From Welwitschia mirabilis (Eukaryota > Gnetophyta > Gnetopsida > Welwitschiales), in NCBI GenBank assembly GCA_051453625.1, contig JBOZIK010000001.1, forward strand, positions 93,241,745-93,305,744: DNA of 64,000 nt. The letters are read 5' to 3'. The notes beneath the pieces were generated by a model, which saw nothing but the letters and a program-made list of their open reading frames with translations, ran no database searches and had not been told where the DNA came from. Shown in pieces: positions 11,900-23,029 of the stretch. A program made the translations under genes and the position numbers. Within the stretch, counting starts at the first letter, position 1. Each line of letters starts with the position of its first letter.

Positions 11900-13175
11900 T
11901 ACCCAATTAACTAGGACTTTCATTTGAAGTATAGTCCTAGTGTCCTTCCTTCCAAATGATAAATGCAGTATATAAAAAGTAAAGTTTGAACAAAATCAAT
12001 TTCTATAGTAAAGAGAGAGAGAGAGTGTGTGTGTTGTTGATTAATAAATTGAGCTACAAATGAGGCATAATCCTAAGAATCTAGCATGACCATAACAACG
12101 ATGATAAGAATATTAATAATAATATACTTTCTTTGTGATGAATTTAGAGAAATTCATCAAAGCTCAAGCATGGTGACATAGTCTTATTCACCACATAAGT
12201 ATTGGTAAAGACTCTAAATCAGCTTAGGTCTTATAGCCTACTTCATAAGCATGAAAAGTAGGAAATTATCCCAAAGAACATAAAATGATACCAAACTATG
12301 TAGTGAGACTAATACATGAAGAATCCTAAAGAATATAAAATGATACAAAACTATGTAGTAAGACTAACACATAAAGAATCATTGAGAAATGTAAAAAAGA
12401 TTAACATATTTCAATATAAATCAAGCATCACAAGTGCGGAACATCATATAGATTTGAAATTAGGACACTAGATTAAAGATATTTTAGCACTTTATTATAG
12501 TAAGATAGAAAAGTCTACATGAATGAAAGATTCAATCCAATGCTTGAAATGTCATGATCGCCTTAAGGACTAGCCCATTTCTAAAGAAAAGAACTTAGAA
12601 ACTAGACATGTCTAAATCTCCTCTCAATTTTAAAATATTGACATAGGTTACTTATGCCAAATAATTCCTCAAAAATCAGATTTAACTACCTCTTTGTAAC
12701 CCAAAAATTTGGGTTAGAATTAGGATTTTAAAAATTGGCATAATTTTCAGCCACTTTAGATCAGTCCACCAACTAGCTCAAAAATCTTAAAATCTATCAA
12801 TGGTTTTGAAATGTGAAGATGAGCTCTTATATATTTAGATGATTGTTGCCACTATTAGATCCAACTGGCACTACTAGCTTTTTATTGCATTCTAAGATTA
12901 GATTTTTGTCTATGATCTAGTATCCTACTAGAACATAAAATGTTAATTAGTAGAGGAAAAATGTAAGTTTTATGAGCATAGATCAAAATAAATATATAAA
13001 ACCATGGAAATCAGAACTCAATTATGTTAAAAGGTTAAGTTTTACATGTTATCACATCCTATAATTAATCTTTTACTAGTCTCGTAGTAAAAAATATGTG
13101 AAACTTATATAATATGGAAAAATCACCAAATCAAAACATTCAAGTGTTTAATAAATGTAATGAAAAAGTTTTAAA
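11900..13175 (-). repeat. LTR-type repeat, family A copy 3
   Basis: Ordered motifs match copy 2: AGGACTTTCATTTGAAGTATAG (near 11919), ATCTAGCATGACCATAACA (near 12081), ATAAGCATGAAAAGTAGG (near 12245) and AAATGTCATGATCGCC (near 12547). It contains a short AG/TG microsatellite (12012-12034) and a 55-bp tandem duplication (12271-12380). The right end runs into the assembly gap. Confidence 0.45.
12271..12380 (+). repeat. 55-bp tandem duplication
   Basis: Two adjacent 55-base units (12271-12325 and 12326-12380) differ at only a few positions, mostly C/T and G/A. The copies at 2407 and 6360 do not show this doubling. Confidence 0.8.
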
Positions 13176-13746
13176 NNNNNNNNNNNNNNNNNNNNNNNNN
13201 NNNNNNNNNNNNNNNNNNNNNNNNNNNNNNNNNNNNNNNNNNNNNNNNNNNNNNNNNNNNNNNNNNNNNNNNNNNNNNNNNNNNNNNNNNNNNNNNNNNN
13301 NNNNNNNNNNNNNNNNNNNNNNNNNNNNNNNNNNNNNNNNNNNNNNNNNNNNNNNNNNNNNNNNNNNNNNNNNNNNNNNNNNNNNNNNNNNNNNNNNNNN
13401 NNNNNNNNNNNNNNNNNNNNNNNNNNNNNNNNNNNNNNNNNNNNNNNNNNNNNNNNNNNNNNNNNNNNNNNNNNNNNNNNNNNNNNNNNNNNNNNNNNNN
13501 NNNNNNNNNNNNNNNNNNNNNNNNNNNNNNNNNNNNNNNNNNNNNNNNNNNNNNNNNNNNNNNNNNNNNNNNNNNNNNNNNNNNNNNNNNNNNNNNNNNN
13601 NNNNNNNNNNNNNNNNNNNNNNNNNNNNNNNNNNNNNNNNNNNNNNNNNNNNNNNNNNNNNNNNNNNNNNNNNNNNNNNNNNNNNNNNNNNNNNNNNNNN
13701 NNNNNNNNNNNNNNNNNNNNNNNNNNNNNNNNNNNNNNNNNNNNNN
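13176..13746. other. assembly gap (571 N)
   Basis: This is a run of undetermined bases. Frames predicted across it have no meaning. Confidence 1.
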
Positions 13747-14386
13747 TAAAATTTTGACAAAATTTGAGGCTGATTTAACTTAAAAAAAATGGATAATGCA
13801 TGGAAGAGAAATAGTCTAAGTGAAATTTCTACTCTTCCTAATAAAATTTAACTTTGTCCTCAAAGTTAATGAAATAGAAATTGAAATGTATATGAAAACA
13901 AAATTTTATAAAAATTTTAAGATGCATGATAATAAAAGAAAAGTATTTCATTGTACTTGGTAAATAATTACATTAAATAGTAGGGTATGTAAGCTAAGAA
14001 AAATGCAAAATAATGCAAGTACATCCAAAAAACTGAATGAGAAGAGTTACAGATTGAAGTGGGGGAAATATGCTAACTAATGGATATTTTATGAGACATC
14101 ATTCTCTGAAGCTTCTTATCAATGTCTTCTTGCTTTTGAGATATTTAGTTTTTCTTATTAAAGATCTTATTCATTTTTCTTAAAAGTTTTCTTATATAAT
14201 TCTTTTACATTTTGGGGATTCATTCAGGAAATGTCTCACTTAAAGTAGAAGAAGAATAATGAGGAGGAGGAGTAAAAGGAGGAAGAGAAGAAGGTACCTT
14301 AGATGCCTCTCTAATGGACTGTTTATCCTTTGTTCTAGTGATAGGAGGAGAATAATAAGAAGAAGGAGCTTGAAAATGAGGTGCAA
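13747..14386 (-). pseudogene. decayed retroelement DNA with chromovirus-like end motif and Ser/Pro-rich frame
   Basis: At about 13850-13870 the minus strand reads TTTGAGGACAAAGTT. Plant chromoviruses carry this motif near the end of pol, just before the 3' LTR; a similar motif occurs at about 46197-46212. Further right, 14385-14230 on the minus strand gives a Ser/Pro-rich frame including TRTKDKQSIREASK. The frame looks like retroelement coding sequence but I cannot place it. The two signals need not belong to one element. Confidence 0.3.
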
Positions 14387-15360
14387 AATGTAACACTTGT
14401 GTGTTTGGTCATGCAAGAGGACAGTTAAGTTGGTGTTAGATTAGGATTGTAATTAGTTTGAGAATAGCTTAATTAATGTGAGGTTTGATAAGTTGGTTAA
14501 AAAATTGAAAGAAAAGAAAAGATGTTATTTAATGGATATATAATGTTAATCAATGAACTATTAATGTGAAGATGGGTGTGAAAATAAAATGTTGGATAAT
14601 ATAAAATAATATTTGTAAAGGGATAGAGAAAGAATAATGTATTAAAAAAAATGTTAATGATAGTAATGCTAATGAGTTAATTAATTTTTATTAATGGTTA
14701 AGACATGTATGATTTGTAAATACATGATTAATAGGTTAATTAATATGAGGTTTGATAAGTTGGTTAAGAAATTAAAAGAAAAGTAGAGATGTTATTTAAT
14801 GGCTATATTAACGTTAATTAATGAACTATTAATGTGAAGATGGATGTGAAAATAAAATGTTGGATAATATGAAATAATATTTATAAAGGGGTGAAGAAAG
14901 AATAATGTGTTGAAAAAAAATAAAAATGTTAATGAGTTAATTAAGGTTTGTTAAGGATTAAGATACGTGTGATTTGTAAATACATGATTACTAAAAATGA
15001 AAAGTTAAAGTAGTATGCCTTAAATATATGATAGATATTATAATTGCTATTAGTTTAATTATCCTTGGAAGGAACTATTAAATGGGATGCCTTAAAATAA
15101 ACATATATCTAATAATAATAAAAGAAATATGCTATGTGTTAGTGGCAATGATAATGTTATATAAATGTATTGCATACACATGGCAAATAATATTGAAAAG
15201 TGAGTCCTATTAAATGCATGAAAAGGTGGCATGTTAATGTTAAAGTGAGGTGTCATGCAAATTGACAAATGGCATTGTTATTAAAATTTTAAAGAGAAAA
15301 CTTTATAATTAAGTTGGGTTGAACAATATAGATAATTTCATTCTTGATAATTTATCTTAG
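14387..15360 (+). repeat. LTR-like AT-rich repeat start with tandem duplication
   Basis: The stretch begins TGTAACACTTGTGTG, similar to the start of many plant gypsy LTRs. It contains a 267-bp tandem duplication (14469-14735 and 14736 to about 14995) and has no coding signal. The sequence from about 17.9 to 20.9 kb has the same texture and may be the rest of the same LTR. Confidence 0.35.
14469..14995 (+). repeat. tandem duplication with a unit of about 267 bp
   Basis: Both units begin TTAATTAAT(G/A)TGAGGTTTGATAAG and share GAAGATGGNTGTGAAAATAAAATG, AATGAGTTAATTAA and GATTTGTAAATACATGATTA in the same order. The second unit ends slightly short. Similarity is high by eye, so the duplication is younger than the surrounding decay. 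Confidence 0.85.
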
Positions 15361-16449
15361 TTAGTCTGTATGGAAGAATGCAACTAGACATGGAAAGAAT
15401 CTGTGAAAGAAGAAGGAGATGATGGAAGAAAGGACTTATCAAAGAGGACAAGGTTAACATCTTTTGCAATTTTAGGCCAAAGATAAGTCCCTTAGTCTCT
15501 TTCCTATTTATTAGATGAAACTAATATGAGCATCTTGGTTAGATTATCTAGGTACATAATACAAAGACCCTTTTACTGAAAGGTGGAATTATGCTTAGTG
15601 TTGCATTTAGCTTATATCAACAATTTATTTAGAACTGGTTGTTAATATTAAGTGAACTTAGATGACTTTTTTTATATGTATCACATTAAGATAAAAACTT
15701 TTTGATACTCAGTAAAACATTAAAGGATTAAATTTATAATTACCTTTGTAAAATATAAATCTAAACCCTCATAGTTAAAGTTGGTAGATGGAAGCTAGCT
15801 TGCATCAATGATCCTTGTAATGATTTGCATTTCGATGCTACAACTATTAGTCTAGTGATCATTGTAGCAATATCACTATAAACAAATGTTTAGAGGTATT
15901 GGAAAATCAACAAGAAAAGCATTCACTCTTGGATAGAAGAGAAGACCAAAAACATTGGTAGAACCTTCATGGTAAATAGAGTTCTTGAAAAGTAAACTAT
16001 TTCAATATAGATACAAGCAAACATGCATTGTTGTTTAATAAAGAACATTAGGTGACAAATGAAAAATGTCTTGTTGCATAAGATAAATAGTACGAGAACA
16101 TCATTTACTAGTATAAAATATATTAACAAAATAGTAATTAATCCTCGATGAAATAAACATTTAATAGCCGATTTCTGTCATTCAATTAATGATTGGTTAG
16201 AGAAGATGATATCCTGAAAAAAAAATTAGTTTTAGATACTAATATGGGTAAATACACAATTTGTTTTGAACTGAAACATGTCAAACAAAATAAAGTTTAT
16301 TAAGAACACAATGATAGTAATATTTACAGCCAAAACATGCAAATAAAACTCTATCACATGGTCCTTATTAAAGAATGAAATTTGTTGCTATTATTTGAAT
16401 TTTCAAAATATACACTGAAGAATTAAATTGAAGGAAGCATATCTCATTA
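15361..16449. other. no gene recognised
   Basis: The stretch holds purine-rich sequence (near 15365-15440) followed by ordinary AT-rich DNA. The short frame on the minus strand at 16129-15923 shows no family features. CpG content begins to rise near 16.45 kb. Confidence 0.35.
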
Positions 16450-16720
16450 AGCAAAGAAACTGCAGAAAATGTTCCATTAAGTTCAGCCACTATCATGGAA
16501 ACCTCCTATTCCAATATGCGGACGCTACGAATATATAAAGGGTTTGATTGATAATATACCGTGGAAATGGAAAAAACTAGAAAACATATAAAACAAAATG
16601 AAAGCATAGAACATCGAAAATGTCTTATTAAAAAATAGGAGAAAAAGAAAAAACCCTCACCGAATGGCGAAAACCCCTTGGAAACCTTTAGCAGCGAGAT
16701 GCAACATCAAACATGAATCC

Positions 16721-16927
16721 CTAAAAGCGTGTTAAGCTTCTCATCAACGAACGTTGCGAAAATAGGCGGTGCCCTTGACACTGCAAAACACCTGAAAGTA
16801 TTACAGAGAAATAACGAAACGTTAAATATGGAGGTTTGAGAGAAAGAACGGCTAGGGAAAAGGGAGAGGGTGCTTGGTGATGAGGGACCTGCATGGTGGA
16901 TACTTGTACACCATGCGATGAGAAATT
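16721..16927 (-). CDS. possible terminal exons of a host gene in a CpG-retaining island
   Basis: This is a candidate rather than a firm gene. From 16.49 to 17.0 kb CpG is common, unlike the rest of the window, which suggests unmethylated single-copy DNA. On the minus strand a 39-base exon (16927-16889) is preceded by a polypyrimidine tract ending TTTTCAG. It could be joined across a 97-base intron (16888-16792, GT...TTTCAG) to a 71-base exon (16791-16721) ending in TAG. The join keeps one frame and ends in SRAPPIFATFVDEKLNTL before the stop. I do not recognise the protein. Upstream exons would lie to the right of 16929 and are not evident. A promoter or untranslated first exon of a gene on either strand is an alternative. 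Transcript evidence would decide. Confidence 0.25.
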   Translation of the reverse strand, partial: NFSSHGVQVSTMQVPHHQAPSPFSLAVLSLKPPYLTFRYFSVILSGVLQCQGHRLFSQRSLMRSLTRF

Positions 16928-17066
16928 CTGAAAATTAAAAAAAAAGGAGTGAAAATACATTTTGAAATCGATCTTCTTGAAACGTGTTTTAGAAATAACT
17001 ATTATTCTAAATACAAAATGACATGGAATATGATTTTATCATAACTAGAAGAGACATTTATATGTT

Positions 17067-17140
17067 TAGGTTGTGGTGTAGTGCTTAAGTCATTATTAAG
17101 TGAGATAGGAGGTTGTAGGTTAAGTCTTATTTATGCCACT
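17067..17140 (+). repeat. tRNA-derived SINE-like fragment 1
   Basis: TGGTGTAGTGCTTAAGTC resembles a Pol III A box region, and GGTTGTAGGTTAAGTCTT resembles the B box (GGTTCRANNCC), at tRNA-like spacing. It ends TTATGCCACTTTT, as in plant SINEs whose head derives from a tRNA. It is too diverged to be a tRNA gene. Confidence 0.45.
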
Positions 17141-17344
17141 TTTAACTATTCAAAAGAAAATAAATTTTATATTGAAATTATATATAAGTAATAAAATAAA
17201 AATAATAATACATGGTATAAAGAGAGAGCCCATTTGGTGCATTTTCCTAGGATGACATGGAACACTTGGAAAATAGGATAAATACATTTCAAAAATTGTG
17301 AAATTATTATTAACAATGTGATATGAAAAAAAAATTGCATGTAT

Positions 17345-17395
17345 AGAGCTTTGGAGATGTGGTAAAGTCATTAAATCTTTTTGCCTCACTTGCCT
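17345..17395 (+). repeat. partial SINE-like head
   Basis: GATGTGGTAAAGTCATTAAA resembles the A-box half of the elements at 17067 and 17475, but no B box follows. This is a weak call. Confidence 0.2.
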
Positions 17396-17474
17396 CCTGA
17401 TAAAAGTAAATTAATTTTATTTTTGAGTTAATACAATACATATGTGAAATATGAATGATTAAAAAATGTCTTAT

Positions 17475-17545
17475 GCTTTGGTCATGTGGTGAAGTTATTG
17501 AGATGACAAATTGGAGGCCACAGGTTCAAATCCACCTCTTTCATT
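17475..17545 (+). repeat. tRNA-derived SINE-like fragment 2
   Basis: CATGTGGTGAAGTTATTGAG (A-box region) is followed by CACAGGTTCAAATCCACC, a nearly perfect B box. The layout matches plant tRNA-related SINE heads. The acceptor stem does not pair, so it is not a tRNA gene. Confidence 0.5.
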
Positions 17546-17550
17546 TTTGT

Positions 17551-18491
17551 ACAATAATAGTAATACTCCTTGAATAAGCTAATTATAGCCCTTCAATAAA
17601 ATAAGTATTCTTAAGGAATAGCTCTTGCTTGTATATTATTAGGGGCCACTCATAAAGTACTATTCATAAAGTTATAACAAGAAACATGTTAGAGGTTAAA
17701 TGACACCTAAACAGAAAAATCTAACATGAAACTAAAATAAGGAGATCTTGTATATGCAAAGGACAAGAAAAATCTATGCATCATATCAAATGTTAATGTA
17801 ATGCTTACAATCTAGCAATGTGACCTTCTTCCCTTGCATGGCCAATCGAAACTTTGTCCTTATAAAATAAACTAAGTTACTTTTATCCTTATAAAATAAA
17901 CTAGGTTAAAATAAGGTACACCTCAAAAAAACTAGATATTATGTTAATGATCATTTATCATTCAATTGAAAAAGAAAAATAAATGACAAAGGATTTAAGG
18001 AAATGAGGTAAAGGGGAATCATTAAGATGATGATGATAAATATCAAAGGTAAATCATATAATGTAGGTAATAAAGGATATTATAAAAGGACAAGAATTAA
18101 AGAAATGAGATAGAAGATTTGATGGTTATGATCATAGATACATGTAGAAGGAAAAAGAGTAGTAATACAATATAATAATAAGAAAGATTAGAGTAATATA
18201 ATGAAAGTGAGGTGTATTAAGATAACAAAGTTAATATATAGACTATAGGAATGGTAAAGAAAATAAGAAAGAATAACTTGATATAATATATAATGAAGAA
18301 ATAACTAATGTGGTTAAGTTATGTAAAAGGCGAGTATAATTACGAAGTAGCAGAAATATATTTTAGACAAGATATGTAGGGAAGTAAAAGTAAGAGGAAT
18401 AAGAAAGAATTAATAAGCATGAGATTTAGATGTATATATCATCTTCCATAAGCACCTTATCTTATTATCATATAATTATTGTCACCTTATC

Positions 18492-18493
<2 letters not shown>
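17551..18493. other. AT-rich stretch leading to a microsatellite
   Basis: A purine-rich, CpG-poor stretch with no coding signal. A 25-base motif with CCTTATAAAATAAACTA is repeated at about 17856 and 17886. Confidence 0.4.
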
Positions 18494-18565
<72 letters not shown>

Positions 18566-18665
18566 NNNNNNNNNNNNNNNNNNNNNNNNNNNNNNNNNNN
18601 NNNNNNNNNNNNNNNNNNNNNNNNNNNNNNNNNNNNNNNNNNNNNNNNNNNNNNNNNNNNNNNNN

Positions 18666-18739
<74 letters not shown>
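18494..18739 (+). repeat. (AG)n microsatellite interrupted by an assembly gap
   Basis: Pure AG repeats run 18494-18565 and 18666-18739 on both sides of exactly 100 N. This is the usual placeholder for a gap of unknown size. The true array length is therefore unknown. Peptides of ER or SL repeats predicted here are not proteins. Confidence 0.95.
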
Positions 18740-18742
<3 letters not shown>

Positions 18743-20936
18743 GCTAATTCTTTTATAGACTTATTAGTCATGGCTATTATTAAGATATACTCTTCTTAAA
18801 CTTCATTAATTAAATATGATGAGTTATTATTTGATTAACCTTTGACAACTTTAATTATGATTTGATTGTAAGTAACATAATGGGTGTTAATAAAGAAAAG
18901 AATCAATATTATTGACTTAACTATATGATTGTTAAACAATAATATAGTATAGGATAATGCTAATTGGCGATAATAGCAAGTGAGATAAGATAGTAATAAC
19001 CTTGAGTGATGATGTTAATTAACAATAATTGTAATATAATGCATTAGAAATGACATCAATGATAATGCAACAACATCCTCTTATAATTACTAATAGTAAT
19101 GTAGCGACACAGGTATCATTATAACATGAACCTTAGATAATATAAGCTAAAGGTCTAACCATGATGATAACAAAGATATGGCAAATTAAATAGATATAGT
19201 GATTATGATTATTGAGTTTACTTCTTAGAACCTCATAAATGAGACATTGGATATAAGCTACACAAAATTGATAATAACTAATGATTAATAAACTACAAAA
19301 TTTTACTATCCTCTATGGTATAATGATAAAGAATAATACTGAGGCATGTTGATAATACTACTAAGGGTCTATTCTTATGTGGGTCTATAATCCATAGAAT
19401 GCTTTAAGGACTGGAGTTGTGCAGTAGAATCATAATAGAACCGAACAACAGTGACATGTGTGATTAACTATTAAACAAATCCTTAATCATATTAAATATG
19501 ATGCAACAATGATAATTCACAAATGTGCCAAATAAGCCAGTGCATATGGTATCCATAGATGCACTGAATGAGGTTGTAGAGTGACAAGAATAATTAACTT
19601 ATGATAATGACATTGATGAATAGACTAGAAGTCGAATGTTAGCAAGAATGCTATCGACGACATGGATTAGGTGATCCAATGGCATATGTGATAGCTTAAC
19701 AATGACTATGATGATGACATAATCTATGACAATGTAGAATCATAATGATTAAGGTAATCCTAAGTATTAGAATTAGGATTATGATGTGATACATTATGTC
19801 TATATATGGAAATGATATACATATTAACTGTGTTTTAGATTCTTAATTGTGTTGTTAGTTAACATTCATCTATACTTAATCTTGATTAATCCTAATCTAA
19901 TCCAGTGACATACAAGCATATAAATTTGGTATTTTTATCTGATAGACATTATATATGTATATGTATATGTGTGTCTATGTATATGTATATGTATAGTGTA
20001 TGGATAATTAGTGTGAGATTGATTACATGACTCAGAAATCATGTTTTGCTAAGTGGTGAGTAGGCCTCATAGAGGAGGCAATTGTATAATTGATTTATAG
20101 ATGATGAAATGAGATACTAGACAATCTTCATGATGAGGAGTCATGTGGTAGCCTAGTAGAGGGTACATCCAGGTAGTTGTGCTAGAAGACCGATTCACAT
20201 GATCCATGTGTGATCAAGCTAGCTTATTTATGATTTCTCATGAGGTTATCACCCCATACTAGTGGACGATGAGTGATTAGGTATGAGATTCATGGGATAC
20301 TTAGCTAGCTATCTTCTTATATATTGTATGGATATACATTATTTGATGCTTTTCTATGAGTTTATATTAATATCCTATTCATGACACTTAGATTTTCATT
20401 AGCCCATTTTCTCACTAATACAGAACATCTAGACCTACTATTACCATTCTGTGTACTAGTAGTAATATAAATAGGGTTTAATTATAGAACTACATGTGGT
20501 CTAAGTTCCTTTGGATAAGGATACATAGGCATGGTTGCATGTTAGAGGTTAACCAACTACTCAATTATGATTCTCATACTTTTATGATGTGTTTCATAAT
20601 TTGGGTCCATATTATGACTCATAAAACTTTAATGTGTATTCTGTATCATAACTTTACACTTTTATAGTTGTTCCTTATCTTATTTTGTTATGTGATCCTC
20701 AATGTGATTTCATTCTATGTTTTTATTCAAGTCTTCTAGACATTCTAAAAATAGGATGCGATGTTATCAAGTGTCTATCATCATATAGTACTCATGAGGG
20801 GTAGCTTCTAGGAATGTTGAGAGTGTCTATAGAAGTAATTATTTAATCTATCATGTTAGTTAGTTATGTGTTAGTTACTTGTTTAATTAGTTAATTTAAA
20901 AAAAGGGGTATAATTTGGGGAAAATTTGAGTGTGAC
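18740..20936 (+). repeat. probable LTR-derived AT-rich DNA
   Basis: No gene is visible. The stretch is rich in ATGATAAT-type motifs, includes a TATATG microsatellite (about 19949-19995), and ends GGGGAAAATTTGAGTGTGACA at 20936. That resembles the 3' end of a plus-strand gypsy LTR. A matching partner LTR is not seen in the window, so it may be a solo or truncated LTR. Confidence 0.35.
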
Positions 20937-22479
20937 AGAGAATGGACTTAAGGTACTTATTCTTACTTTTTATATTATTTCTCTTCTTAGAATTCTCTTA
21001 GAATCCAATCTTTGTTCTTGCACTTATGTATGTAGGTGATTTTTTTAAGGGTAATGGTTCATATATAGGATCTATCCCAATTATTACACTTAAGTGTTGG
21101 AAAGAAGACATTATGAAGCAAATCTAAAACTAAACATGTAAGAGGAAAATTTTTCTTATTACTTACATGGATGGATACAATTCTGAAAAGGCATTTAATC
21201 ATGTCAAAAGGTTTACTACATTAGATGATTCTAATCATGTCCACATGACTACTTTATGCATTAGTAACATGAAGAATAGGAAATATGATTTTAATAATGA
21301 ATCTAAATAGGATTAATTGGTTTTTGCAAAGGTATTTGTAAGGTAGGACATCCTCTCTAGTAGAAGCATATTCTATGTTTAAATATTCATAGCAAAAAGC
21401 AAGGGTTTTGGTAAGTAAAAAGGTTAAAATATCATGGTTACTTACTCTAGATGTACCCTCTAAATATTATAAAGTGATAACAAAAGAAGTGCCATGAATA
21501 GAAGAATGAATTACCCAAGGCTCCTGCTCATCTATAGTGGTACTCTCATAGAATTAAAGTAGTTCTCTATGATAGTAATATCTTTCTTATTCCTTCAATA
21601 GGTAGTGCCAAATTTGGAACTCAATCCTTACCAAATAATATGATGCATAAAGGGATAAAAAAGATGTGAAAATATCTTCTTCAATAAAATCTCCTTATCT
21701 CTCACTCATGATTTTTCAAAAATTACAGAAATGAAGAAGGGAGAAAAATAAAAGATTAAGAAAGAGAATAGAAGATGAGAAAAAAATGAAAGGAAAAATG
21801 AAGAAAACCAAAAAACAATCAATTTCTAAGGCAAGAACTAACTTACCATTAATCTATGATGACAAAAAAAGTGAATAAATATAGTGAGAGAAAGTATAAA
21901 TGTAGAGTATTAGGTTGAAAGATAAAATAGGTAAGCTTGATAGTAACATTAATAATTTGTAACATAAGGACTAGGATTTTAGAAAGTGTAAGAGGAAATC
22001 GCAGAGAGTGAAGAAGCACAAGATGAATTCGTAAACACAAGACTTAGTTTCATAGAAATAAAGTAAAAATATAGCCATTGGATTTCTTTTATCTCATTAA
22101 GAGTTGAGATTGATTTGGCCTAGATTGAAACTTGGATAGAGAAGTCATATTACAAAAAACACAAGTTTTCTTTATATTGTGATTTCTCATAGAGAGAAAT
22201 ATGGGGAAATATATTAGATGAAAATGGAAATGATGAATTCATATATTCTATAAATTAAAAAAATACTTATAACACCTAAGAAAATGTTCTATTTTATTTT
22301 TTTTCATTTTAGTGGATTTATTGTTAAAAAAAGTAAAGTATTAATGAATAAACTTACAATATTTAAGAGTAATAAAAAGAGTTTCAATTTGTTAAAATAA
22401 TCATGTTAAGATATCTCTCTAGTCCCTTCTTAATTTCAGTCTAATGCCTTTTACATTGATGAGTAACTATTTTAATAAC
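20937..22479. other. no gene recognised
   Basis: AT-rich DNA with scattered short frames and no family motifs. It might contain the 3' LTR of the element at 23-25 kb, but I cannot align it convincingly. Confidence 0.35.
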
Positions 22480-22990
22480 TTAATCATAATAAGCATTTAT
22501 TATTATAACCTCTTCTTCTAATAGATTTAACATGTTATTCATGAAGAATTTAATGTTGTATTTCTAGCAATTCAAATCTGATGCAGTTGAATGTTCCATA
22601 AATGAATTATTGGAGCTACATTGCCATCAAGCGTTCATAGCCCTGATGCAATTAACTAAACCTCATAATAATAATTTAAAAATAATATTCTTAAAAATTT
22701 AAGAACTTTTTCAATAATTTTTCATATGCATAAGAGGGTCATTGGCTCATTAGCCTAGTTTAGAAGTAATTTAATCCCTTAGAAATGATTAAAGAAAAGT
22801 CACAACACAAAAGTAGAAAAGCCATGTTTTCCTTATGACTTCCATATTAGAGAGTTAAAATGATTATAAACTTTAACAAATAAATAAAGAATAAAGATAA
22901 CATTTTTTTAAAAGTAAGAATTTACAAAATCTCTACTAAATTTAAAAAATACAAAGATTACTTTATTAATGATTTCTAGAAAAGTCTTTT
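22480..22990 (-). repeat. repeat segment shared with 46720-47250
   Basis: Landmarks in the same order in both copies are ATAGATTTAACATGTTATT, ACATTGCCATCAAGC-TTCATAGC, GCAATTAACTAAACCTCAT and CATATGCATAAGAGGG. Here it directly follows the integrase relic on the minus strand. It is therefore likely the 3' non-coding end, or LTR edge, of that element family. Confidence 0.55.
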
Positions 22991-23029
22991 AACCAACATC
23001 ATTAAGTCCTATTAACTCATAAAAAGATG

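Noticed and set aside
13114-13760. Frames of more than 200 codons
   Set aside because: Almost all codons are N from the assembly gap.
17475-17545. Functional tRNA gene
   Set aside because: The B box is good, but no acceptor or anticodon stem can be paired; a SINE head fits better.
18479-18771. Frames of repeated Glu-Arg or Ser-Leu
   Set aside because: They only translate the AG microsatellite and its gap.
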